A stretch of 64,000 bases of DNA, from NCBI RefSeq assembly GCF_028401415.2, contig NZ_CP171821.2, forward strand, positions 4,278,001-4,342,000, read 5' to 3'. Below are positions 33,681-42,304 of the stretch, piece by piece. The DNA is from Glaciecola sp028401415. GTDB taxonomy: Bacteria; Pseudomonadota; Gammaproteobacteria; Enterobacterales; Alteromonadaceae. Both the position numbers and the translations under genes were made by a program. Under the pieces are notes generated by a model. That model saw nothing but the letters and a program-made list of their open reading frames with translations, was not told the DNA's origin and did no database searches. The number at the start of each line of letters is the position of its first letter. Positions within the stretch are counted from its first letter, which is position 1.

Positions 33681-35426
33681 TTAACTATTTTGATGAATGT
33701 TAAACCGCCTACTCTGTGAATAGGGGAAGACATCTTCAAATACACCGTGCTTGATATTATCTTGTTTCGATTTCCAATAATCAGCATCAAGAAGCTCTGG
33801 GTGCAGCTGCTTAAAGTGTTTGCGGGTAAGTGGGTCGCATAATAAAAATGAGGCAAACTCCTCCGGGAAAATATCATTAGGCGCGACTGAGTACCATGGC
33901 TCGCTGGCCATTTCATCCTCAGGATAGCGCGGCGGTGGAATGCGCCTAAAATTGCATTCTGTTAGATAACAAATTTCATCATAATCGTAAAATATGACTC
34001 TCCCGTGTCGAGTGACACCAAAGTTTTTGAATAACATGTCGCCAGGGAAAATGTTCGCGGCTGCAATTTGTTTTATAGCTAAACCGTATTCGTTGATGGC
34101 ATCAATCGACTGCTGCTCGGTTTCGGCGTTATCCAGATAAAGGTTAAGAGGGATCATCCGTCGTTCAATGTAGACGTGTTTAAGTAATAACATGTCTCCC
34201 TCAAATCGCAGTTGGCTAGACACCGTGTTTTGCAACTCTTCAATTAATTCAGGGCTAAAGCGAAACTTTGGAAAAGCTGCCCACGAAAATTCGAGCGTGT
34301 CTGCCATACGACCGACACGGTCGTGCTGTTTAATCAACTGGTACTTTTCTCTCACAGTGGCATGCGTCATCTCTTTTTGTGGTGCAAATTTGTCTTTTAT
34401 CAACTTGAACACAAAAGGGTAGCTTGGGAGTGTGAACACCGCCATCACCATACCTTTGATGCCGGGTGCGACGATAAAGTCGTCATCAGTTGCCGATAGA
34501 TGTTCTAAGAAATCTCTATAAAACAGTGTTTTACCATGTTTTTGCAGGCCTATGCAGGTGTAGAGTTCTGAAGCGGTTTTTGACGGCAGAATGGACTTTA
34601 GAAAGTGTACAATGGCGCCCGGATGTTCAGTGTCGACCATAAAATAAGCTCGCGCAAAACCAAAGGTTATTGCGGTATCTTGCTCATTGGCTACAACGGT
34701 ATCGACAAATAAATAGCCCTTCTCATCATTCAAAATGGGCAGCACAAATGGGAAGGCGTTTCCGTTCTCAGTCGTGAGCCTGCCAACTGCATATGCTGCC
34801 TTATTGCGGTAAAATAGCGGCGAGAGCACTGAAACTGTTGCGCCACTTAAGGATAGGTTTTCAATTTGCTCATAGAGCCCTGACAAAATTTTATCGAAAA
34901 GATGCGCGTCACGGGCGATGGTTAAGCGTAAGGGTAAATCCTCTAGAAGTTGCGCTAATACTTCATGGTTATGGCTCGCACTATCTGCCATTGTATAATG
35001 CTTGGCTTCAGTGTGCCTTTCAAATCGACCAGGGTCGATATGGGTTTTAACAAAAATGTTTTCATTTAAGTAATAGCGCCGGTCAAACATGCGACAGAAA
35101 AGGGAGTTAAAAAAGCTTTCGGCAAGCTCAGGCTGCTTATGGTTTTTAAGTAGCAATTGATAGGCGTCTTTCACCCAATGCCAAATATTCTCATCCAGCG
35201 TTTTCAAGCCGAAGCGGTTTTTTAACAGCGTAACCGCCTCATTCACTTTGGCATCATAAGATTGAATTCTCAGTGCCGAGCTTTCTTGTACAGCTTTATA
35301 ATCGGCGTTTTCAAAACGTTCCCTTGCACCTTGAGTGAAGTACAAAAAAGTGTGATAGTGGCGATTAAAGCCAGTTAGGATTGCCTGAGCAATTTCACTT
35401 GCAAGTGGTGGCATAAGGCGCTTCAT
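33681..35426 (-). CDS. aceK: Isocitrate dehydrogenase kinase/phosphatase
   Basis: From the ATG at 35426 the product is 581 residues, matching known AceK lengths; an in-frame extension to 35474 would overlap the xerD start. Typical segments are 'VAPGIKGMVMAVFTLPSYPF' and 'VTRHGRVIFYDYDEICYLTE', the latter with the kinase DYDE motif. AceK reversibly phosphorylates isocitrate dehydrogenase, switching carbon between the TCA cycle and the glyoxylate bypass. In enterobacteria it lies with aceBA; here it stands alone, 23 bp from the divergent xerD. Confidence 0.96.
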   Translation of the reverse strand: MKRLMPPLASEIAQAILTGFNRHYHTFLYFTQGARERFENADYKAVQESSALRIQSYDAKVNEAVTLLKNRFGLKTLDENIWHWVKDAYQLLLKNHKQPELAESFFNSLFCRMFDRRYYLNENIFVKTHIDPGRFERHTEAKHYTMADSASHNHEVLAQLLEDLPLRLTIARDAHLFDKILSGLYEQIENLSLSGATVSVLSPLFYRNKAAYAVGRLTTENGNAFPFVLPILNDEKGYLFVDTVVANEQDTAITFGFARAYFMVDTEHPGAIVHFLKSILPSKTASELYTCIGLQKHGKTLFYRDFLEHLSATDDDFIVAPGIKGMVMAVFTLPSYPFVFKLIKDKFAPQKEMTHATVREKYQLIKQHDRVGRMADTLEFSWAAFPKFRFSPELIEELQNTVSSQLRFEGDMLLLKHVYIERRMIPLNLYLDNAETEQQSIDAINEYGLAIKQIAAANIFPGDMLFKNFGVTRHGRVIFYDYDEICYLTECNFRRIPPPRYPEDEMASEPWYSVAPNDIFPEEFASFLLCDPLTRKHFKQLHPELLDADYWKSKQDNIKHGVFEDVFPYSQSRRFNIHQNS

Positions 35427-35449
35427 TTTTTTACATTTATTTAAGGCTA

Positions 35450-36403
35450 ATGGTGACAGCGAGCAACAAATCACGCAAGGATGAAAAAGTAAAACTTTCG
35501 TCTGTGCTCAACGCACAAAATGCACAGTTAATTGAAGCTTTTGTCGATATGCTTTGGCTAGAAAAGGGTTTGAGCCAAAATACGGTTAACGCGTATCGCA
35601 CGGACCTTAGCAAGTTCGCGCTTTTTTTGCAGGATGAACGCGTGGACGATATGTTGAATGTCGAGTCATTTCAGGTCAGTGATTACTTGGCTCATCGATT
35701 GACAAAAAAACTGTCGCAGCGCTCTACCGCGCGTTTTTTGTCAAGCGCAAGAGCTTTTTATCGGTATCAAATCAGCCTCAAAGCGTGTAACAAAAACCCT
35801 ATTGACCATGTCAGTAACCCTAAATTACCCAGTTATTTACCAGGGACGCTGTCTGAGGCACAAGTTGAGGCCCTGCTTGATGCGCCTGACCTTAGCGATG
35901 CGGTCCAGCTTCGTGACAAAGCGATGCTTGAGTTATTATATGCAACGGGCATGCGAGTAAGTGAGTTGGTCAATCTGCAGATGCATGAAATTGGTATGTT
36001 GCAAGGCGTTATCCGGGTAACGGGTAAAGGGGGTAAAGAGCGTTTGGTGCCGATGGGTGAACACGCCACGCACTGGATAAAGACTTATTTAAAAGAAGCT
36101 CGCGCGCAACTTATGACCAAGCCTAGCAATACCGTGTTTCCTAGTAAGCGCGGGCTTACCATGACGCGCCAAACGTTTTGGCACCGCATCAAGCATTATG
36201 CGAAAGTTGCGGGCATCAATACTCATCTTTCGCCGCATACCATGCGCCATGCTTTTGCCACTCACTTACTTAATCATGGCGCCGACTTGAGAGTTGTGCA
36301 AATGCTTCTTGGGCACAGTGACTTATCGACCACGCAAATTTACACTCATGTTGCCAAAGAGCGCTTACAGTCGCTTGTTCAAGAGCATCATCCGCGAGGG
36401 TAA
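35450..36403 (+). CDS. xerD: Site-specific tyrosine recombinase
   Basis: The 317-residue protein has an N-terminal SAM-like domain ('DMLWLEKGLSQNTVNAYRTD') and a C-terminal catalytic domain with the tyrosine recombinase residues: R in 'TGMRVSELVNL', K in 'VTGKGGKERLVPM', HxxR in 'LSPHTMRHAFATHLL', H in 'LLGHSDLST' and Y in 'TQIYTHV'. With XerC it resolves chromosome dimers at dif. It is about 20 residues longer at the N-terminus than E. coli XerD. The next gene is dsbC, as in E. coli, but recJ is 16 kb away. Confidence 0.95.
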   Translation: MVTASNKSRKDEKVKLSSVLNAQNAQLIEAFVDMLWLEKGLSQNTVNAYRTDLSKFALFLQDERVDDMLNVESFQVSDYLAHRLTKKLSQRSTARFLSSARAFYRYQISLKACNKNPIDHVSNPKLPSYLPGTLSEAQVEALLDAPDLSDAVQLRDKAMLELLYATGMRVSELVNLQMHEIGMLQGVIRVTGKGGKERLVPMGEHATHWIKTYLKEARAQLMTKPSNTVFPSKRGLTMTRQTFWHRIKHYAKVAGINTHLSPHTMRHAFATHLLNHGADLRVVQMLLGHSDLSTTQIYTHVAKERLQSLVQEHHPRG

Positions 36404-36605
36404 ATCTTCGTTATTGCTGGCACTTACTAGAAATAAACGGAAAACATGAAACTTTTTCATCAAAATATCGTCTTTTTGCGTATACTTTTTTAGGTATTAA
36501 TCTTGCTTTGTTTATTTGCTTGGCCTTAAAAAAGCAATTAATTGAAATTATTTTTGCACATTGCCGGTCTACACGGGTGAATGTGTCTATCATTGGAAGT
36601 TGTAA

Positions 36606-37400
36606 ATGACAAATTATGTAAAAGCTCGACCCTCCGCGAATTCATTCTCACAAAAGATGGTTTATGGAATGTTTGCCTTGTTAGCGCTCACCGCCTTATT
36701 TGTATCATCGGCAAGCTTTGCTGACGATCACGCCGGCAACATGACCGCTGAGCAAAAAGATACTATGGCCTCAGAACTGGGCGCAAAATTGCAGCTGCGT
36801 ATTGATACTATTGCCGATTCTCAAGTGCCAGGCTTACTCGAAATATACACTGACAGAGGTTTGTTTTATGTCAGTGAAGACGGCCAGTACTTTTTACAGG
36901 CGCGTGTTTATGATGTCCAGAATGAAATTGTTGATGTAACTGAAAACTCGCTCAAGCAAATGCGGTTAGACGGTATCGAAAAATTCAAAGATTCTGCGAT
37001 CGAGTTTAAAGCCGAGAACGAAAAATATGTTGTCAACGTTTTCACTGATGCAACTTGTGGCTATTGCAGAAAACTACACAATGAAATGGATCAGTTAAAC
37101 GACCTTGGCATTACCGTTCGCTATTTAGCCTTCCCGCGGGCTGGTATTAATAGCGGCGTATACACGGATGCTGTCTCTATTTGGTGCGCCGAAGACCCGC
37201 AAGACGCCATTACGAAAGCCAAAGCAGGTGAGAACGTTGCAAGCGCGAGCTGTGCAAATGAAGTGGCAGAACAGTATAACTTTGGTAAACAAATTGGTGT
37301 AAACGGTACGCCGAATATTATTTTGCCAGACGGCTCGGTAGTGCCAGGGTACCAGCCTGCAAAAAGCCTGGAGCTTGCGCTTCAAGCCGCAGCGGGTTAA
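36606..37400 (+). CDS. dsbC: Thiol:disulfide interchange protein DsbC
   Basis: The 264-residue periplasmic protein has an N-terminal signal (ending SSASFADD), a dimerisation domain, and a thioredoxin domain with the active site 'TDATCGYCRKLH' (CGYC as in DsbC) and cis-Pro loop 'IGVNGTPNIILPDG'. A second Cys pair (IWCAED and SASCANE) matches the structural disulfide. It isomerises wrong disulfides, for example in LptD. It follows xerD as in many gammaproteobacteria. Confidence 0.95.
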   Translation: MTNYVKARPSANSFSQKMVYGMFALLALTALFVSSASFADDHAGNMTAEQKDTMASELGAKLQLRIDTIADSQVPGLLEIYTDRGLFYVSEDGQYFLQARVYDVQNEIVDVTENSLKQMRLDGIEKFKDSAIEFKAENEKYVVNVFTDATCGYCRKLHNEMDQLNDLGITVRYLAFPRAGINSGVYTDAVSIWCAEDPQDAITKAKAGENVASASCANEVAEQYNFGKQIGVNGTPNIILPDGSVVPGYQPAKSLELALQAAAG

Positions 37401-37424
37401 GCCCTTTCTAAATTCCTTGATTTA

Positions 37425-38036
37425 TTAACGACTCGAAATTGCCCTCACTGCGTAACGCAGTGAGGGGTCCGCCTTAACGGTATTGAAGGGATAGCAAGAA
37501 ATTAGTGTCAGGGCTGAGGCGCCATCCAGCGCTTGTTCATCAAGTTCTAACACGCTCATATCGTGCGCTGAAATCACTCCCACCTCGATTACCGTAAAGG
37601 ACTTAGTGCCACTTAAGTGTTCGACCATAATTTGATCTCCAGTATTTAGGCGGTCAAGATTGGAAAAATGTGTATCGCGATGGGCAACGACTACCGAGTG
37701 TCCGCCACTCCCCAAAAGGTCGCTCATGCTCATCAATCCCGGTCCAAACGCTAAGTTTCGAGCCGCATGATCGTCAAATACATAATGAGACTGCTCGCCC
37801 AAATGTATGCGTGCAGTGACCCGGGCATCTGACCACGACCATGGGCGTGCCGCATGACCCTGTTTGCGTCCTTCTTCAAAAGCGACTTCCATTAAATATT
37901 GAGCAAGTAGGGCTTTTGCGTGAGTGTACATACCATTAGCGAGGATGCCCATACCCAATAGGAAAGCGATCATTAACAGCCAACGGCATCGCCGAAAAAA
38001 GCTAGGACGGGTCATGCTTTGTGCCATTGCTTGCAT
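37425..38036 (-). CDS. Class GN sortase
   Basis: A 203-residue membrane-anchored sortase. After an N-terminal helix (RWLLMIAFLLGMGILANG) it has the catalytic His in 'VVVAHRDTHFSNL', Cys in 'LTLISCYPF' and Arg in 'SLRYAVRA'. The start is the ATG at 38036, with AAGGAG ten bases upstream; a TTG at 38081 would overlap the target gene. Class GN sortases occur in marine and other proteobacteria next to one dedicated substrate, here the gene directly upstream. Its substrate motif is expected to be the LPQTDAG at the end of that protein. Confidence 0.95.
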   Translation of the reverse strand: MQAMAQSMTRPSFFRRCRWLLMIAFLLGMGILANGMYTHAKALLAQYLMEVAFEEGRKQGHAARPWSWSDARVTARIHLGEQSHYVFDDHAARNLAFGPGLMSMSDLLGSGGHSVVVAHRDTHFSNLDRLNTGDQIMVEHLSGTKSFTVIEVGVISAHDMSVLELDEQALDGASALTLISCYPFNTVKADPSLRYAVRAISSR

Positions 38037-38061
38037 AAACTGAATACTCCTTGTTAACCAG

Positions 38062-40401
38062 TTAGCTAGCGCTGCGGCCAAGTAACATTAAAGCAAAGCC
38101 ACTTAGAGCACATATAAGCGCTCCCCACATAATATAGGCATATGTGCCTGCATCGGTTTGCGGAAGGCTAACCCCGGCCGCCTGCCACTTTTGTGTACGC
38201 AAGCTTTGAAGATGTTCGCTTTGTTTGTTTAGCATGCTTAAATATTCTTCGGAGGGGCGTGTTATCTGGTCATCTATTGCGATTAGACTGGTGTGTTTAC
38301 TCACTATTTCATGACTTAGCGCGATGCGCGTGATTTCACTTTTCGTGTAGTTTTGTAAGCGCATATAATCTTCACCCGAAGCTGGGCTAAGGTTTAAATT
38401 TCGGCTCAATTGTCTAATTTTTGAATAAGCCCAGTGTTTGGCTAGTGCGCTCTTACCCACTATATTGCTTTGTCCATTATCAATCTCGCGAGCGGGAAGT
38501 ATGCTTTGCCATAAAACAGGAGAGTACTTGTCGTTTTTGTCTTGGCTATGCCACGTGCCACTGATATTCAGCGCTGATGTTGATGCCTGCTTTGCATTGG
38601 GTCTAAATCGATAGACTAGGTTGATTGCTTCTTTGCCATACACGTCAGGCACAATAGGCGGATACATTTCAAATTCATCCACGGTACTTGAAAATGTAAG
38701 TTCGATATCACTTAGCGCAGCTTGCTGGATTTTGCTTAATAATGCACTCATATTTTCTTCAACTTGGCTTACATCACCGATGAGGGTATAGCTGCCTCTG
38801 CCTGCAATGGCGGCTTCACTCATAAAATAGGTGTTGGGTGCGCTGCCAATGCCAACTGTGAACAGGCGTATATTATTCAGCTTATTGTTTATCATCGACA
38901 GTAGCTCAGCTTCATTGGACACTGCGCCGTCGGTGATGAAAATCATTTGTTGTAAGGCATGCTTACCTTCGTCGATAGGCGCTTCGTATTCTAAGGATAA
39001 AGCAAGCTCAAGTGCCTCGCGCATTTCGGTGCCGCCGCTTGCTTGCAAGGCGCGAACAAATCGCAGGGCTTTCGCTTTGTTTTGTGTTGAAGCGAGTTGT
39101 GCCCCTTCAAATAGCGATTTGGCTCGACTGTTAAACTCAATAATATTGAATCGGTCGTGCTCTCCTAGACTTTCAATTGCCCAGCTAATTGACATTTTTG
39201 CTTGCTCAATAGCGTCACCCACCATTGAGCCTGACGTATCGAGAATGAGCGTCAATTCACGGGGCGTGATGCTACCCCCAGATATTTGGCTTTGAGTCGG
39301 TATAATCTGCACCAAACCATATTGATATTCACCGATGAATTGTGTGGTATGTACGGCTTTTGGTGCATCCGATTCTGCTAGCTCCCAATGCAGTACAAAA
39401 TCATTTTTCTGAGCTGCGTCATCTTGATTAAAGCTTACGCTGTATTGATGATTTCCAAGCTCTGAAACTTCAACGGTATATTGCGGATGACCTGCATGAA
39501 TACCCTTAAGTGGCGTGCCCATATCTATAATGGTATCAATTTTAAGTTTTCGATAGGGAGTCTGCGCTGAGCCCTTTTGTTCACTATCTTGATTGGTGTT
39601 TGCTTCTAATTCGGTCATGCCTTTCGAAGACAAAGGCGATGGCATGGATGACGATAAGGGCGCTTGCTCCGTTTCGACTATTGGCTTCTTGGCAGGTGTG
39701 TAGCGCGGTGTGATGGCAGTGGGTATGCGAAGGGCATATTTTCCCTGTTCAATATTAATTATTTGCTGATATTCAATGTCAACGCTAATGCTGTTCCCAG
39801 GAGCTATATTGGCTACCTTATTTACGAACATGTTAGGTCGAATTTGCTGCACTATAGATGCGCTTTTTCCTTGCTTTTTAGCCTGATCAAACATCGCTTG
39901 GGCAGCTTGTTTTTCCTTGATTTCCCCTTTAATCGCGCGCTCGCCTATATGCATCGTTAAACTGTCGACCGTGGCATTTTGAGGTAGCGGAAATACGTAC
40001 ACACCCTGGCGCCATGTATTACTGGCGTTATAAAAAATCTGATGGACTCGGGTGCGTACAATATTGCCCTGTACCTGTACTTGAAAATGACTCTCTATTT
40101 CACCGAGCTTTTCATAGCCTTTAGATGGCGTGCCCTCATCAGGATGGCTAAGGTAAAAGCTCCCGGTGTCTGCCTCGTAAATATTGGTCACGTATTGGGT
40201 GTTGGAGTGGCTTCCAAAATTAATCAAAGCGTTAATATTAGACTCATTGCTTCGGTCAATTTCACTATTTGTAGTGGTTATTGCATCTTCAACAGCATCT
40301 ACTACTCTCTCCATGCTTGCGCTGTGTTTTGACATATTGCTAATAAGACTAATGACACCTATGGTTGCAATGACCACAAGCAGTTTATGAATGGCATTCA
40401 T
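38062..40401 (-). CDS. Sortase target protein with VIT and vWA domains
   Basis: The 779-residue protein has an N-terminal membrane signal, a VIT domain (about residues 90-210), a vWA domain with the MIDAS motif 'LILDTSGSMVGDAIEQAK' (from about residue 385), and a C-terminal sorting signal: LPQTDAG followed by a hydrophobic helix and GRSAS. This is the 'marine proteobacterial sortase target' type, related to inter-alpha-trypsin-inhibitor heavy chains. It is probably cleaved and transferred by the adjacent sortase. What it is attached to in a Gram-negative envelope is not known. AAGGGAA precedes the ATG. Confidence 0.95.
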   Translation of the reverse strand: MNAIHKLLVVIATIGVISLISNMSKHSASMERVVDAVEDAITTTNSEIDRSNESNINALINFGSHSNTQYVTNIYEADTGSFYLSHPDEGTPSKGYEKLGEIESHFQVQVQGNIVRTRVHQIFYNASNTWRQGVYVFPLPQNATVDSLTMHIGERAIKGEIKEKQAAQAMFDQAKKQGKSASIVQQIRPNMFVNKVANIAPGNSISVDIEYQQIINIEQGKYALRIPTAITPRYTPAKKPIVETEQAPLSSSMPSPLSSKGMTELEANTNQDSEQKGSAQTPYRKLKIDTIIDMGTPLKGIHAGHPQYTVEVSELGNHQYSVSFNQDDAAQKNDFVLHWELAESDAPKAVHTTQFIGEYQYGLVQIIPTQSQISGGSITPRELTLILDTSGSMVGDAIEQAKMSISWAIESLGEHDRFNIIEFNSRAKSLFEGAQLASTQNKAKALRFVRALQASGGTEMREALELALSLEYEAPIDEGKHALQQMIFITDGAVSNEAELLSMINNKLNNIRLFTVGIGSAPNTYFMSEAAIAGRGSYTLIGDVSQVEENMSALLSKIQQAALSDIELTFSSTVDEFEMYPPIVPDVYGKEAINLVYRFRPNAKQASTSALNISGTWHSQDKNDKYSPVLWQSILPAREIDNGQSNIVGKSALAKHWAYSKIRQLSRNLNLSPASGEDYMRLQNYTKSEITRIALSHEIVSKHTSLIAIDDQITRPSEEYLSMLNKQSEHLQSLRTQKWQAAGVSLPQTDAGTYAYIMWGALICALSGFALMLLGRSAS

Positions 40402-40551
40402 GAGGAATTCCCTTTTTGTGTCAGGTGATGGCTCGGCTTTTTTTGAACACGCGCGTTATGCGCTTATGAATACTTAGAACATATGTTTTATCCGGCGGCA
40501 GCTAGCCTCAGCTTTTGGTGCGACTAGCTACTGATTTACGTGAATATGCCT

Positions 40552-41391
40552 TTAGTTCTCAGTATCTGTTGGCGTATTGGCTGAGGCCGAGAGCACACCT
40601 TGCTCAGTGATCAGCTTGATGGTTGCTTTGCGGTCGAAAAAGAGCGCTTCAACGTCGCTAGCATTACCAAGCGTATTGGCTGCAAGCTCGCCTTGTCCAT
40701 GCGTCAAAATTTGCTCAGGCGAAACGCGCTGCTTGATAAGGAAGCGTTTGACCGCTGTTGCGCGCTGCTCAGAGAGGATGCGGTTGTATTGACTGTCGCC
40801 GCGCATATCTGCATATCCAGAAATGTGTACTCGTAAGTTTGGATACTGCGTGAGCATGCTCGCCACTGAGTTAAGCTGAGCTTTATACTCATCTTCGATT
40901 AAGAATGAGGCCGTTTTAAACTGAATGTTTGATACAATTTCAGGAATGTTTTTTAGCCATTCGCTTGTCATTGAGTCATCCACATTGGCCAATTGGAGCA
41001 TTTGCGACTGTTCGAGCGCACCATATTCGGTTTTAAGTGCTGCGAATGCTTGATGTTGTTGCCACAGGTCTTGGTTAACCTCAGCTAATGCCACTTCATG
41101 GCTTTGGAGCTCATGTTCGCGATTAATGTCATTTGCGACGAAAATGCCTAAAAGCCCCCCAACAACACCGCCAATAGGCCCGCCCACTAACGCACCTGCC
41201 AATGCGCCTGAGCCGAAACCAATCAAATCATTGCTGGTTTTGTTTGGGTGTTCTGCATCTAAAGTGTATGGAGTATGGCTACTGCTGTGCGGCTGTGAAC
41301 CTTCAGGTGGCGTCGTGTCGTTTGCTTGAGCATTAAAACTGCCATGACTAAGTGCGAAGCCAAGTGCGGTTGCTAACATGAGTTTTTTCAT
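40552..41391 (-). CDS. pdsO: Sortase-associated OmpA-like protein PdsO
   Basis: The 279-residue protein has a signal peptide (ending FNAQAND), a glycine-zipper membrane segment (about residues 58-92), a short coiled coil (QSHEVALAEVNQDLWQQHQA) and a C-terminal OmpA-type peptidoglycan-binding domain with 'VHISGYADMRGDSQYN' and 'LSEQRATAVKRFL'. Members found beside class GN sortases are named PdsO. It probably tethers the sortase product or complex to peptidoglycan. It lies 150 bp upstream of the target gene on the same strand and is divergent from pdsR. Confidence 0.9.
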   Translation of the reverse strand: MKKLMLATALGFALSHGSFNAQANDTTPPEGSQPHSSSHTPYTLDAEHPNKTSNDLIGFGSGALAGALVGGPIGGVVGGLLGIFVANDINREHELQSHEVALAEVNQDLWQQHQAFAALKTEYGALEQSQMLQLANVDDSMTSEWLKNIPEIVSNIQFKTASFLIEDEYKAQLNSVASMLTQYPNLRVHISGYADMRGDSQYNRILSEQRATAVKRFLIKQRVSPEQILTHGQGELAANTLGNASDVEALFFDRKATIKLITEQGVLSASANTPTDTEN

Positions 41392-41602
41392 TGTTTTTCC
41401 TTTTTGATGGTCGTAAATAAATTGCTTATGCGTTGTTGATGTTCATTACAAGGCATAAAAGTGACGGTTTTTGGCAGTAAAAATGGCAATGCGCTGATCA
41501 ATTGTGGCGAAAAAATGGAAATTGCCTTCTGGAAGTTTTGAAATGGACATAAAGTGGTTATAGTTGAGCGCAATACCGCCACAGACCAGAAGATTGCACT
41601 TT

Positions 41603-42304
41603 ATGCCAAAACAGATTGCGCTGATTGAAGATGACTTAGCGCTGCGTGAAAACTATATTGCTGCCTTAAGTAAACAAGGTTATCAGGTAAGCGCTTACGC
41701 AAACCGGCCTGAGGCAGAAAAGGCTTTTGCGCAAGCATTGCCCGATTTAGCGATTATCGATATCGGTTTACAAGATGAAATTGACGGAGGGTTTGCTATC
41801 TGCCAGCAGTTGCGAGCGCTATCAAAAACGTTGCCAATAATATTTTTTACGGCCCGCGATAACGATGTAGATACCATATGTGGTCTTAGAATGGGAGCGG
41901 ATGATTATTTAACCAAAGATATTAGTTTGCCGCACCTGCTCGCCCGAATCGCAGCCTTGTTTCGGCGTAACGACCTGATTGGGATGCCGATTGATAGTAG
42001 CAGTGATGCCGTGGTTCAAAACGGTGATTTGCGCATGGACAAAAATCGAATGACCGTGTTTTGGAAAGAGCAAGAAGTGGAGCTCACCGTGACTGAATTT
42101 TGGATGTTGCATGCGATTGCTAAGTATTCAGGGCATGTAAAAAGCCGTCAGCAACTAATGGAAGAGTCAAAGATGGTGGTAGATGACACCACTATTACGT
42201 CTCACGTTAAACGCATTCGAAAAAAGTTTATGTCACTAGATTCGACGTTTGATTGCATCGAAACCGTTTACGGAATGGGATATCGCTGGAAGTCTGCATG
42301 CTAA
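41603..42304 (+). CDS. pdsR: Sortase system response regulator PdsR
   Basis: The 233-residue protein has a receiver domain ('IALIEDDLALRENY', phosphoacceptor Asp in 'DLAIIDIGL', 'FFTARDND', Lys in 'DYLTKDI') and an OmpR-type winged helix ('VELTVTEFWMLHAIA' to 'IETVYGMGYRWKSAC'). The ATG at 41603 gives the family N-terminus; the upstream TTG is less likely. It should be phosphorylated by PdsS and control the divergent pdsO-target-sortase genes. It overlaps pdsS by 7 bp. Confidence 0.93.
   Translation: MPKQIALIEDDLALRENYIAALSKQGYQVSAYANRPEAEKAFAQALPDLAIIDIGLQDEIDGGFAICQQLRALSKTLPIIFFTARDNDVDTICGLRMGADDYLTKDISLPHLLARIAALFRRNDLIGMPIDSSSDAVVQNGDLRMDKNRMTVFWKEQEVELTVTEFWMLHAIAKYSGHVKSRQQLMEESKMVVDDTTITSHVKRIRKKFMSLDSTFDCIETVYGMGYRWKSAC

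Noticed and set aside
37442..37467. Perfect inverted repeat near the end of the sortase gene as a terminator
   Set aside because: It lies inside the coding sequence, has almost no loop and is not followed by a T run; the codons there encode the conserved SLRYAVRA.
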